Positions 11,781-23,404 of a DNA stretch of 64,000 bases are shown piece by piece. Source of the stretch: Saccharina japonica (lineage: Eukaryota > Sar > Phaeophyceae > Laminariales > Laminariaceae); contig MEHQ01001964.1 in NCBI GenBank assembly GCA_008828725.1, positions 62,001 through 126,000 of the forward strand. The letters run 5' to 3'. Position numbers and translations under genes: made by a program. How positions within the stretch are numbered: position 1 is the stretch's first letter; each line of letters starts with the position of its first letter. The notes beneath the pieces were generated by a model. That model saw nothing but the letters and a program-made list of their open reading frames with translations, was not told where the DNA came from and did no database searches.

Positions 11781-13370
11781 CTATCTCGAAGACGCATCAA
11801 TATAAATCAGAAATCTTCTGCGGTAGTGGAAAGCTGCGTAATTGAGTGGCTTTGTCAAGAAGTATGCATGCTGCTCCTCCGACTCTACACGGACAGTACC
11901 AAACTTCCCCTTTAAAACAAGCTCCCGAAGTAGGTGGTGTCGCACGTCGATGTGTTTCGAGTTCGACGTGCACACTGGGTTTTGTGCCAGGTGCCTTGCT
12001 TCCTCATTTATCTTCCAAACCCGTAATGCAAGTCTCCCCGAAATCCGCAAAAATAAAACTCCACACATGCCGCATGAACATCGCCTCCTTAATGGTGTCT
12101 GCCAGTGCTACATTCTCGGCTTTAGTGGTCGACAGCGTAACTCATTCCTGCATCTTCGAAAGCCAGCACACACGCCCCTACACACACTATAGCTCCAACG
12201 GAAACTGACCTCCTGTCAGTGACCTTGCTAGCATAGTCTGCATACGCAAACGCTACCAGCTCGAGCCCACTTCCCTCCTGGAAAATAATGCCGAAAACAC
12301 TCGTAGAAAACACGTACTCTAAAATACCAATCGCTGTATTCCACGTTACATCCTGCGGCTTGTCGCGTACCTCGCTACCGCTCGCACCGCGTTCGCAATA
12401 TCCGGTCGCGTTTGGTTCGCAGGCAACATCAAGAACCCCACCAACTCGCGAAAAGACCAGTAACCCACGGGTTTATCTTCGTCGAGCTCCTCAAGTTTCA
12501 GACCAGTTGAAAGTGGATTACTCCTCCCAGATTTAACATCAAACCTTGCCGCGGTATTTTCAGCGAAAGACTGCTGCGAAATCTTCCAACGCACCAGCAT
12601 CCCAATCGCCCCTAAAACGACAATCAGCATACCACCGCAACTCGTCCATTTTGTTGTTCCGAACGAGACGGTTAAAATCTTCACAAAACTGATCGCACCT
12701 GGCCTTGAGTCTTACAGCAAAAGGATCATCCACATGAACTACTGTTACTATGGAGACAGAGCCCGACTCGATCAACCGCATGACACACGCATCAGCTGGG
12801 CTCTGCTCAAATCCAAGACTCTTCATGTGAGGGAGTAGGTGGTTGTGCCATGACCTCGATGCTTGCTTCAAGCCAAAGAGACTGCCGTTCAAACTGACTT
12901 CCTTACCAGGCATTTCGCCGCAACGGGGGAGGAGCCTCATAATAGCATCCTCTTCCAAACTCGACTGAACGAACGCTTGCTCGGCATCAACCTGACACAA
13001 ATCCAAACCCAACTCGCACGCAATAGCACCCAGGAAACGAAAATAAGACGCCGCAGGGGTGGGAGAAAAAGTCTCAAATTAATCAATACCCTCAGGCTGC
13101 TTTAAACCGCGCGCCACTAGTCTCGCCTTCACCCGTACCACCTCGCCGTGCTCGTTGGACATCCAGGCGAACACCCATCTCGCCGGCATGACGTTTAGTC
13201 CGCTTGGCTGCTATGTCTCTCCAAACGTCCCCGCTTCCGCCAGCCCACGGTACTCCTTTTCCATCCCCTGCCTCCAGATGGCGGAATACTCGTCCGTACA
13301 CGCTTCAGCATACGAGGTCGGCGTTGAAACTTCGCTCGCCGGGCGCGCGGGAAGGGGGGGATTTTCGTAC
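11781..13370 (-). pseudogene. Copia reverse transcriptase and RNase H
   Basis: From 13370 down, one frame runs through WVFAWMSNEHGEVVRVKARL and LVARGLKQPEGID into QVDAEQAF, LFGLKQASRSWH and the catalytic HVDD (usual YVDD). Two in-frame stops break it, one near 13221 and one right after PEGID near 13080. A frame change near 12610 leads to QQSFAENTAARF, then FRELVGFLMLPANQTRPDIA. Another change leads to AFAYADYASKVTDRRSVS (RNase H core, 12260-12200). A last change gives NSKHIDVRHHLLREL and EEQHAYFLTKPL near 11960-11840. The domain order and end are those of a complete Copia pol. The Tyr to His change in the catalytic box adds to the loss of function. Confidence 0.92.
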
Positions 13371-13399
13371 GGCGGGGCTTGGTGGAAGAGTATATCGCC

Positions 13400-13960
13400 T
13401 ATACCCCCCTTGCTGCCATCAACGACAGCAGCCCATGCACCGCAGTCTCCTTGTGTCGTGCAGTTTCCCCCCTTGTCCTGCCCCTCTGCACGTCACTATC
13501 CTCCGGACCCGGGGTGTGGCCACCCAGATCCTGGTGCCTCACAGTCTCACCCCTAGTCCGGCCTCTCTGTATGTCGCCATTCTCCGGGCCCAGGGTATAG
13601 CTACCCAGCTCCCGGGCAGCACGCTGTGAAAGCTGCGGCTGCGGTGACTGCTGCGAGGCGGCGGCGGCGACGGCGGCAGCGGCGGTGATGGCGACGGTTG
13701 CAGTGGCAGCAGTGGGGACGGTGAGGGTTAGTCGAACCATACGCCGGGGCCTCGCAAAGGCTTCGGCGTGCCCGGGAACGGTGTCGGCTGACCAGACCGT
13801 ACACCGAGGCAACCCAAAGGCTCTGGCATGCCCGGGAACGGTAACGACGGCGGCGGCGGAGAGAACTTCTCTTCCGAAGGCAGTAACAGCACAAACAGCT
13901 TCCTTGGGTGCTCCTAAGTAACGTCGCGGGAGTACGACCTCTGGTCAGACAGCAGCAAGA
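13400..13960 (-). pseudogene. Low-complexity linker between Copia integrase and RT
   Basis: The hinge region is GC-rich, with GCG/GGC triplets at 13640-13720 and a 75-78 bp imperfect tandem repeat (13470-13620) that reads GRTRGET twice on the minus strand. No domain is expected here in Copia pol. Confidence 0.6.
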
Positions 13961-13962
13961 TC

Positions 13963-15254
13963 TTACAGCAGTGTGCCGAGAGATGGTTTCCATTTATTGA
14001 GGTAAAAGCAGGGCTCCGCCTTGGGCTCCGTCTTCAGGGTTATCCTCACGTGGTGGTAGCCCGGTTTCGGAAACGGGAGCAGCCGCGCAATCGGTGACTT
14101 CCCGTAGAAACGTGGGTATGGCGATTGCATGTCCGGCTTGTTTCTCAACCTCGCCGTCATGCTGATGACGTTGCTCGCGTACTTGCAAGTCTCGGCCCAG
14201 AGGGGCCGGTCGGCGGCATCCTCGCGTCCCCGAGCAGGCGGGGGACCTCCAGTCCTGGCGCCATTGCAAGCTCCAGCGTCATAGCTATCCGGCGCCCGAC
14301 CACGCCATCATGCTTAGGGGAGCCGACGGGCGTGTGCTCGCGCCGAACGCCGTAGTGGTTGAGCTTCGCCACGAACTGCGCTTTGACGAACTCAGTGCCG
14401 TTGTCGGAGCGAAGGCACTCCACGGTGGACGGGCGACCTTTGTCGTTGATGTCGGCGAGGAAACCAGCGAAGACCTTCGGGACGTCGGACTTCCGGCGTA
14501 AGAAATACGGCCATCCCAGCCTCGACTAATCGTCCACGATCATCATCAAGTACTCGGCACCGCCTGCAGAGGTATGCTGCTTGCCAGACAAGTCCCCGAA
14601 AAGACGCTCCAGAGGCCTGGTCAAGCGGCACTCGGTCGTCCACGGCACCACCATCCTCCTCCCATTCGCCTCTGAGCATCCGTCACACGAAACCAACTCT
14701 CCAAACACCTTAATGTCCATTTGGCCGGCTGTCTTATGAAGCGTATCAGCATGGCAGTGGGCAAGGGAAACATGAAGATCGTTAATATCGATCCTCCACA
14801 TCTTGCCGGGGGCCAACACAGCGGTAACGATAGGGGTCTCAACAACCCGTGTAACCTCAATGTACGAACCAGTGTCCATACGCATGAACGACAACCCCCC
14901 ATCCAACAGATGAGCTCCATCGGCATTGAGCTTGACGGGGCATTTCGGCATTACCGTGTGGAGCAAGAACAGGTTGAAGTGCACACCGGGTACATACGCT
15001 ACGTCCAACAGCTTCACCTCTACGTCACCCTGCTGACTATGCATCACCATCGGGATACTACCAAAACATGCAACATTCAGTGACCTCATGTCACCGACGA
15101 CCAAACTACTCTTGCCGGGGGAAGGGGGGGAACACTCTACCACACCAAAGGGGTTTTCCGTCACATGAAAAGTAGCGCCAGATTCTGCTACCCACTCCTC
15201 CTTCTTATTACCCCCAACAAAAGTATGACTACCAGCCGTGCCTGACTGCGCCAA
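13963..15254 (-). pseudogene. Copia protease, zinc-binding pre-integrase and integrase
   Basis: The protease motif reads WVAESGATFHVT, with Glu where the catalytic Asp of DSGA is usual. A pre-integrase HHCC region follows (LHVSLAHCHADTLH .. CDGC). The integrase core has MMIVDD followed at once by a TAG stop, where families have Tyr in DDYSR. The same frame then continues through LRSDNGTEFV and GVRREHTPVGSPKHDGVVGR. After a frame change, KPDMQSPYPRFYGKSP and a KAEPCFYLN end near 13990 match the integrase C-terminal part. So the damage is one nonsense mutation, at least one frameshift and a changed protease residue. Confidence 0.9.
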
Positions 15255-16701
15255 CTGCGCGGTGAGAAGATGTGGGTCGAACGTAGGCGCAAAGCTGCCG
15301 TTGTTCGCCAGGTCAGGAGAAGAGCTCGAGGAGGGCTCAAGCGGGGAAGCTCCGGCTGAGTTATACCAACCACTAGCGTAGGGTGTCGGTGTCTACTGCA
15401 GCCAGCCACCACCGTAGTACATCGAGGGGTGTTGGGGCCAGCAGACGGGGTCGCGACATTCATGTGCTCGGGGGCAACCGGGCACTCTACGATGAAGTGA
15501 CCTGGTCGGTTACAGCGAAAGTGAAGCCTCTTGCCACTCCTCGGCGTACCACCCGGTGGGGGATCCCAGCCCGTCGGAGCACTAACCGGCGGCGGGGGCT
15601 TCGGAGGCATAGCCCTAGGCGGCGGCGCAGTAGGTACCCAGCCCATCTGCCGAACGTGCCCACCGGTACCGAACGGATTTGCACCAGAGTCATCGCAGCG
15701 GCACTTGCAGGCCGCCGCATCGCAACGCCATTGGGGGCCAATTATGCCCTTTAGTGCAGCTCTATCCTTACGGCCACCGTTTTTCTTTGGGCGACGATGT
15801 TGCTGCTGCTGCTGGGGCCAATGCTGCTGCTTTTCGGGCGGCTGTTGCTGCTGGCCACCGTTGAACCTTCCGCCTCTCCCGTTGTTCTTCCTTCCTCCGC
15901 CTGAACCCGCACCTCCTCCACCGGCAGATCGCGCAGCTCCGGCGTACAATTCATGCGGATCGCTCACCCCCTTCACCACCAACGCCTTAGCTACCATCTC
16001 GCTCTCAACCCTGTCATTCGCATACGCATCGCGGATGATCTCATCGATCGCCGAACGAGGGATGGACGGGCGGGAAATGATTGAATCGTGTAAAGCGAGG
16101 AAAGGTTGTAAACAATGTGCCTATTCACTTTATCTACACTCTTGCCCTCACCTACCATAGCCAACGCCTGGTCTACCTTGCCGAGAAACAACAAGGGGTC
16201 TTCTGCGTCCCCCATTCGGGTGGTCTCAAATTCCCTCCGGAGTCTGTAGACTGCTACAATGGTCATCGGCATGTATTACTTATCCAACTCTTGCTATGCA
16301 CCACTTGGTAACAATGCCTGCTGCATGCGAAACTCGGCGATAGCGTATCATGTCATTGCTTCCAACATATCATAAACATACCGCGCATCTATATCTCTTG
16401 AGCGTGTGCCTCTACTCTAACTCGTCTTGAGGCACGTGCACGTCTCCTACCAAAACTGGGTTATCTGTCGACTTAAGGACATGTACAGGCAACCAAGCGA
16501 TGAAATATATTGCAGAACCTTACTGCGCCACATACCAAAGTTGGCTTTTACATTGTCAAACTTGGGGGGTCTCAACTGTGTTGAACTAGGCCGGGGTAAG
16601 GGAAACGTGCGATGCGCCTGTTTTGGCTCCTTGCCCAGGTGTTGGCGCAGTAGTTGTCGATGCGGCATCCCTCGCAACTGCTTATTTTCTTCTCTCCCCA
16701 C
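15188..16701 (-). pseudogene. Copia gag (capsid and nucleocapsid)
   Basis: The start (16701) reads into RPPKFDNVKANFGMWRSKVL, the usual N-terminal signature of Copia gag. After a break, LRREFETTRMGDAEDPLLFL near 16240 continues the capsid domain. In another frame, a Gly/Gln-rich basic linker leads to a zinc knuckle, HFRCNRPGHFIVEC, near 15515-15475. The first zinc ligand is His instead of the usual Cys. Stops between 16447 and 16272 and a frame change near 15995 break the ORF. Confidence 0.85.
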
Positions 16702-16939
16702 CGCCCCCCATTCCCGCCTGTGCGAGAAGTGCGTCCCTCTGGGCGCGCAGCCTCTGCTGCTCCACTGTCCTTCGCAGGACCTCTATCTCTTTTCTCATGC
16801 CTCGTACCTCCTCCTCTGCTACGACGCTCGAGTCATCGCTATGCTCTTCTGATTCAGGCATCGCCGATAGCTAGTTCCCGCCTCTCTAGACTGGCCGGGA
16901 CTGCGCTTGTACCAGTGGAAGATTACCGGCTCACTAGTG

Positions 16940-17237
16940 TGTTTATCTATTTTTAAAGGTGTACCTAGTTGTCAGGGGAACGGGTCGTGGAGACTCAAGA
17001 CAGCAGTAACACGGAAACTCGCCTCTTGTATTATCATCTAGCTGTCGAGTGACAGCTCATGGTCAAACATGAAAGGACATAATCCAGCAAGCTACTAGAC
17101 AGAAAAACGTCCCATTCACCCGCAATATATCCGCCGCTCCATGCAGATGTCTCCCTTACACATAATGCCTCATCGATAGATGGAACTCACTACTATAACA
17201 TGGATCATCCCCTTGGTATTCCTTAGCACAATCAATA
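16940..17237 (-). repeat. 5' LTR of the Copia element
   Basis: 298 bp, pairs with 10919-11218. Its outer end reads AATA instead of AACA (one base changed). It is followed by target duplication GATAC at 17238-17242. Confidence 0.9.
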
Positions 17238-17242
17238 GATAC

Positions 17243-20200
17243 ATACGTACAAAATAAGGCCTCATGCAGAGAACCCGGGAAATCGTCTTATCCACCCCCG
17301 CCGCCAAAACATATTGAGGGCCTTCCACGCGCCCCAGAGTGCACGGATCGTGCGTGGACGTCGACCAACGTGTCCGGGCAGGGTACTAATGTCGGCGTAC
17401 TTAGAGGTTTGCTGAAGAGTGCTCGTACTAAGAAATAGTTTCGAAACAATACGAAGCATTCACAAATATTACTACATATACAAGGCTCCCCTTCGGAGAG
17501 TGAGTTGTTTCCCGCTTGTCGACCCAAGCTGGCATGCCATACGGGGAAAGCGACCAATCACTTTCCAGCTTCACTTATAGAAAAGAGGGGAAACGATAAA
17601 TCGCCGTCCAGCGGTAATCGTAGTGAAGCGGTCAGTGCTAACGTACGCATACTCAGATTAAGCAAGTACCTGACGTTATGCCGCTTAAAAACGAAACACG
17701 TGTTGTTTTTGCCACGAATCGCGATTTCAAGGTTTCTTGAGTTTGTCAAAACTTGTCGTTCTCATGGTTTGTGAAGAATTATCACGATCGTCGAAAATGT
17801 CACCTTGTTTGTTACGTTTCGTGACATTTTTGGTTCGGCAGACATGGATTTATGAAAAACGGCAGCAAGCAGCATGACATTATCGTATACGTATACTAAA
17901 GAGCAGTAAAATATAATCGCATTTCATACAGCAAACAATCTCACAGTAGCAGCAAGCAGTCCATGAAACAGTATACAGCAATAGCAGCGAGCAGGGCAAC
18001 AAGCAGCAGCAGCACAAGCCGAGTTACTGTTACTACTCGTCTCACCTACAGCAAGCACCATCACCGACAACTCCTACTGCGACGTATTTGTGTACGTTCA
18101 CCAGTAGTAGCCGCACGCTACTGCTTAACGCAGCGCACAGCAAAGCAGCACAGCTAGCTACTGATATACTAAAATATTACTACTCGTTTGGCTGCCGTTT
18201 GTTGATGTCAAGCAGTTCTACGTTCGTTTCCTGCCGCTCAAGGGAAAAAACAATGTACGTCTGGTATGCTCGTACGTCATGTGAAAAATCATTAGTGGTA
18301 CGCCGAACTATGCCAAAGCAGGACCGTAATAGCGCACAAAACACAAAGAGCAGTACGTACCCAGGGACAGCTGGGTACGGTACATACCACTGATGCAAGA
18401 GGTTGTTCCACATTGTAAAGTTTCCTATCCGATCGCCGGCACCCATGCGGAGCCCTTGTAATGGCCAAACACTGGCCCGAAAACAAAGCAGAGATAGCAC
18501 ACTAGCCCCATCCACAGATATGCCAGCAATCAAGCATGTACCAGCCGAAGGACCCACCCACCCACCAACCTACCATGTGGTACAGCAGCACAACAGTATG
18601 TAGATGAGGAACATGGTGTTGCTGTATCGTACTGGCGGGCAAACTTAATACCAACCAAAACAAGGACAGCACAGACACGACAGCACTCAACTACATACCA
18701 AACCAACCATTAAAACACCCACCCACCAATCAACCAATCCACGCACCAAGTGCTGCGGCAGTATAGCAGTACGTACTGGTGGATTTCCGTTTCTTTACTA
18801 ACCCCCGCCTTCCAGTGGACAGAGCGAAATACCCGCTCGCCGAGTCGGGCACCGACGGCAATTCGTTCGGCGGCTCACCAGAGGCGTCTGAGGGGCTTGG
18901 CACAGTCGTTCTCCGAGGGCGACCGGGTTCCGCACGGTAAAGCAGCGCGGGGCATACTGAAACCGAAATAGTGGTGAAGATCCCTGCGGACATCACCACC
19001 ATCTAGACTACCGAAGCGCATGAAATAGAAAGAGTACATGGTATCCGATGTGTGCAAGCACAGTCAATCGATCCGTACTGCTATTTAACAATGGTTTCTT
19101 CCGAGCGCCAAGCCACTGTCCCACAGTTCCCCACACGAAGCGGCCCTCAGCATTTTCGGCGAAAGTCAAGGCGCCACCGCCAAACTTGCCAAGCGACGAG
19201 CGTCTAAAGTTTCCCTCCCGGTGTTGGTAAATAAACATTAACTCCATTTTGTTTTGAGCAAGCGGGAGAGCACTCGATTCTGGAGGTCATAAGTCTGGGT
19301 TAAAATGCCACCTTCTCTGCATTCGGTTTGTTTTGGGGGGGCGTGAATGGGTGGAATGATAGATTGGATGGTGGGTGGGTAGGTAGGTTGGTGCTAGATG
19401 AGTTTATGCGTCTTTGGGTGCATCAGTCAGCGGGTGAGTGTGGGAGGGTGCCTGTTTCACGTCACGGGGATTCTGGTTTTAGTACGCTGGCGTCGCGGCG
19501 TGCCACTATTATATTAGTACGTATTGTATTTTAATAGTATTTGTATTCAACAGTCTGCGTTATCCTTTATCCGTACTACGGTAGAGTACATTTGATGAGA
19601 AACAGGAAAGCTCGTTCAAGCTGAATACGAACCTTAGCAATAAGCGCGTTTTACACCAAGGCCGACAATCATGGGATCGGAAAACAGAAACCAACCCAGG
19701 TTTTCCTTTCAACCCGCAGAATCCCGCGAACAGTGCCGTCGGTTGTGATTGTCATTTCTGGAAAGCTGCACACCGGACAAAAATATGTTTGTCGCACACA
19801 GCACCTACCCCTGCCGTGATTCCTCGTCTTCCAGATCACGGATCACGCTCAAACGTCCAAGAAAACTATATCTTTCTCTGTCAGTCCCCGCTACCAAGGT
19901 TAAGGAGCGTAGGTGGTCTGTCTAAAGGTCTGACTTGGAATGTTAGAGTTTGTAGCAACACTTTCCAAACGGAACCGGCCTCCTGTTCTGTCTAAAACAA
20001 TGTTGATACAGAGATGGAGCGGACTCTCATACCCGGAGCGAGACCACCCGGCACATACCTGTCCTCGTGCTTGTCACTGACGGCATTGGTGTCACAGTGG
20101 GCAACACACCTTACAATATTTGTGTAACCCGTGTTCTCAGAGGCGAGCGGTCGGTGGCCGGGGTTAGTGCTGTGTCGACAGACACGCGTTTTCTGTGGGT

Positions 20201-20615
20201 GTCCTATAGTTGTATTGAACTGTACTAAATACTTGCACCGCTGTGCAATTCACGACCAAGTCGGTTTGTATGTATTGATTTAACGTCGTTTGCTCCCGGG
20301 CGCCACCCGGCGTACCGCGGCCACGCGACCGTCAAACGCCCAACCCCACAGCAGACCTCGATGATCTCGGCGAAACAAATGGCACTGCCTCCAGACGCAG
20401 CGAGCAAGGGGTGTAGGAGCGTGCACCCTTTAACATTATATATATATCCCTCTGTACGAGAGCTCTCGACTCTGGTGGTCCGAAGTGGTGATTGAAATCC
20501 TCGTTTTCTATACTTTCTATTTTTGTTTGTTTCGATTTTGTTTTAGTGGGTCAGTGGGTTCGTAAGTTCTGATTCGATCGCTGTGTGGTTTATTTGGTAT
20601 GTGGGTGGTTGGGTT
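17243..20615. other. Intergenic, microsatellites, no clear gene
   Basis: CAG-rich interrupted text lies at 17930-18030. CCCA runs (18550, 18715) and GGGT-type runs (19345-19400, 20590-20660) are candidate G-quadruplex strands. A minus-strand frame starting ATG at 19247 (MELMFIYQHREGNFRRSSLG, about 60 codons) and another at 19002-18730 are open but have no recognised family. Confidence 0.4.
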
Positions 20616-20621
20616 GGTCGG

Positions 20622-21923
20622 TGGGTGGTTGGGTGGGTGGGTGGGTGGGTGGGTGGTTGGATGGATGGGTGTTGGTTTGAGTGGGCTTGCGTACAATCTG
20701 CCCCGTTATCGTAGCAGCGGTCGTATCATTAGTTTTAGTTATCTACCTTCCGTCCCTCCACTCTTGTACGAACTGGCAAATCGCTGTCGATGTGTTACTT
20801 CAGCCTTTGCGTTTTCGTATACTCTACAAGGTTCCCCTTCGGGATGTTGATCACTTGAAATCCCGGGGGTGTCGCAAGTCGAAAAGAGATCGCACATGCG
20901 CCATAGTTCTCTTTTTTGAGCAAACATGTGGCATATTAGACTGCTGTCTTGTTTAAAGGAAAAAATAGTGCGTAGCGACCGCCATTGCTAACGAAAAATA
21001 TTGATAGTGTATCGGAGGTACAGTGGGCTACCGGTGTATAGAAATTAAGTTCGTCGTCCAGGATCAACGACTTATTTTGTTTCCGACGTCGATCTAGCTA
21101 TTTTGTGTAATAAGGTATAAATACGATGACACACTGGTGAGCTGTGTTTTAAAACCGAAGTTTTCTTTTGTTTGTGCCAACTTAAGCTCGTTTTTCTTGA
21201 CCCTTAGTTTATGAACTGCAGGAACCCACTACTACGAGTATTTGTGTTGAATGGTGATTTGTTATCTCGAGTAGATCCACGAACAACTCGTGAATCGCGA
21301 CGCCATTTCGTGTGCCCGAACTCCGAAAATAATTAATTTACTCTAATTCTGGTACGAAATAATATGAAATTGCAAATGCAATCTCATTATTTTATTAGTT
21401 TGCCCAGATTGCACCCCCGCACCTGAAAATGTTAAATATAAAACGTTATTTTTTGTCGTGCGGTTTGACGCGTAGAAGCACGTACCCAAACACAAATACA
21501 GTACCGGCTCGCTCATTAGAAACCAGAAATCGGGCTTAGGCTGACTTTCTTATTTATTTGAGAAAGGGGTGTGTTCCACACTAACTTCAGTATAATTGCG
21601 GTCGAGTTTCTTATTTCCCCCGTAATGTCTAGGCTGAGTTTATTGTAGGGCACTTTCTTTTGAGAGGGCCGGTAGTGTAGTTCGGAAGAGTGCGGGAAAC
21701 CAAACCGACCGGTACATAAGGTTTTGTGAATAAAAAAAAGTGAAATCACGATCTGCAACATTTGTTTTTGTCGTGGCTACGAGTACTGTTTTGTAGTAAA
21801 TGCGCCTGATAAAGGTACTTCGTGTGTAATCCACGCAACCCAATGGTATATTATATCTCGGGACCGGTATAAGGGCATACAGCTGACTACGCTGCGTGCA
21901 CCGATTGTGGACAGCAAGCGGCT
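20622..21923. repeat. 1.27 kb near-identical direct repeat, copy 1
   Basis: From GGTTGGATGGATGGGTG (20655) to CAGCAAGCGGCT (21923) this matches 23400-24664. The only difference I noticed is a 4-5 base change near 21548, where TTTCTTATTTATTTGAG becomes TTCCTTATTTGAG. It contains no recognisable gene; open frames in it are short and AT-rich. Confidence 0.9.
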
Positions 21924-22030
21924 AGTCAAGCACCGGCGAACGAACCGTAGACGGCTTTATAGAAGTACATTTGTTAGGGAGAAGGAAGGGGGGGTGCAGC
22001 ACAGCAAGCAGTTGGCACCGAACGGGAGGG

Positions 22031-22381
22031 NNNNNNNNNNNNNNNNNNNNNNNNNNNNNNNNNNNNNNNNNNNNNNNNNNNNNNNNNNNNNNNNNNNNNN
22101 NNNNNNNNNNNNNNNNNNNNNNNNNNNNNNNNNNNNNNNNNNNNNNNNNNNNNNNNNNNNNNNNNNNNNNNNNNNNNNNNNNNNNNNNNNNNNNNNNNNN
22201 NNNNNNNNNNNNNNNNNNNNNNNNNNNNNNNNNNNNNNNNNNNNNNNNNNNNNNNNNNNNNNNNNNNNNNNNNNNNNNNNNNNNNNNNNNNNNNNNNNNN
22301 NNNNNNNNNNNNNNNNNNNNNNNNNNNNNNNNNNNNNNNNNNNNNNNNNNNNNNNNNNNNNNNNNNNNNNNNNNNNNNNNN
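22031..22381. other. Assembly gap (351 N)
   Basis: A run of N interrupts the sequence and is followed at once by a G run (22382-22396). Open frames drawn across it are meaningless. Confidence 0.99.
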
Positions 22382-22416
22382 GGGGGGGGGGGGGGGTCTG
22401 TAGCCTAATTTTAAAT

Positions 22417-22670
22417 ATTTTTTCTGCAGATCGAGCGAAGGCTCGGCGGGCAACGTGTTGGGGTCGGGTATGCACGGGCTTTTGCGAGGGCGCCTCGAGA
22501 AAGGAGGGTACAGCAAGTAGGTGGCTTTCACGTGTTTCTGCAGGTCGAGCCAAAAGGCTTGGCAGGTGGCGTGTTTTTGGGGTCGGACTTGCGCCGGCTT
22601 TTGCTAAAGGGTTTTCAAGGGGGCTTGCAAGGGCTTTCAAGGGCTTTCAAGGGCTGTCAGGGTTCTCGGT
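22417..22670. repeat. 117 bp imperfect tandem repeat and AAGGGCTTTC run
   Basis: TTTCTGCAGATCGAGC near 22420 and TTTCTGCAGGTCGAGC near 22535 start two similar blocks that both include GGGGTCGG and GGCTTTTGC. They are followed by several copies of a roughly 12 bp AAGGGCTTTC word up to 22660. Confidence 0.6.
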
Positions 22671-22974
22671 CGTGTGTGACCTCCCCCAGCACGATCTGCA
22701 GTTGGTAGGATTTAGAGCAGTTTTTCATTTTGTTTTTGGTCGAGGGTAGGGCAAAACGTACGGCTTCAGTTTTGATGTGGTTCCCCCCAACTGGCACCAT
22801 GGATCACGCGAGGCATCGTCGGTGAGCCGGAAGGGTGGGTCGTCGTCTATTTCTATTGATAGGTATGGTTATATTGGAGTTGCTATTTAGTTAGTTTAAG
22901 GTGTTTTTTTTTCCCTTTTTTTCACGGCAGCCGTGGAGCCGTGCACTAGGTTTTCATAGAGACATACCGGTGGG

Positions 22975-23214
22975 ATTGTATACCCGGGTACCTGGTATAT
23001 GCTACCCTGGTATATGATACCGGCTGGTATATGATACCCTAGTAGTTAAACCGGCTGGGATATGATACCCTGGTATCTGACACCCTGGTATATGACACCC
23101 TGATACATTGTATGATACCCTGGTACACGATATCCCGGTACCTGATATATGATACCCTGGCATATGATACCCTGGTACCTGATGCCCTGGTATATGTCAC
23201 CCTGATATATTTTA
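22975..23214. repeat. Minisatellite of GATACCCTGGTATAT-type units
   Basis: About 240 bp is made of 14-18 bp units that vary around CCTGGTATATGATAC. The unit is close to self-complementary (GGTAT..ATACC), so single strands could form many small hairpins. Confidence 0.85.
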
Positions 23215-23404
23215 TGGGGGGAGATGTGTTGAGAAGTTCCGATCACCGCGTGCTCTTCGTGGAGGTACAGAGTGCCTTAGAGATAACCGCGAAGTGGGTG
23301 GGTGGTTGGATGGGGGGAGATGTGTTGAGAAGTTCCGATCACCGCGTGCTCTTCGTGGAGGTACAGAGTGCCTTAGAGATAACCGCGGGGTGGGTGGGTG
23401 GTTG
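23215..23404. repeat. 96 bp tandem repeat
   Basis: A block starting TGGGGGGAGATGTGTTGAG at 23215 repeats at 23311 with near identity. It runs directly into copy 2 of the 1.27 kb repeat through the GGGTGGTTGGATGG junction. Confidence 0.9.

Larger units (their letters stand above)
10919..17237 (-). mobile_element. Complete Ty1/Copia LTR retrotransposon, inactive
   Basis: This is a full-length element read on the minus strand: 5' LTR 17237-16940, gag, protease, integrase, reverse transcriptase, RNase H, purine tract, 3' LTR 11218-10919. The protease-integrase-RT-RNase H order is diagnostic of Copia. Both sides carry a perfect 5 bp target duplication, GATAC (10914-10918 and 17238-17242). Length is 6,319 bp. 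Multiple stops and frameshifts (listed under the parts) make it non-autonomous. The LTRs differ at many sites by eye, so the insertion is old. I could not find a clean tRNA primer site directly next to the 5' LTR. Confidence 0.93.

Noticed and set aside
18730..19247. Two minus-strand frames as exons of a host gene
   Set aside because: They read passably but have no shared splice phase, motif or family that I can recognise.
21907..22749. 280-codon frame across the N gap
   Set aside because: Most of it is unknown bases. Nothing can be read.
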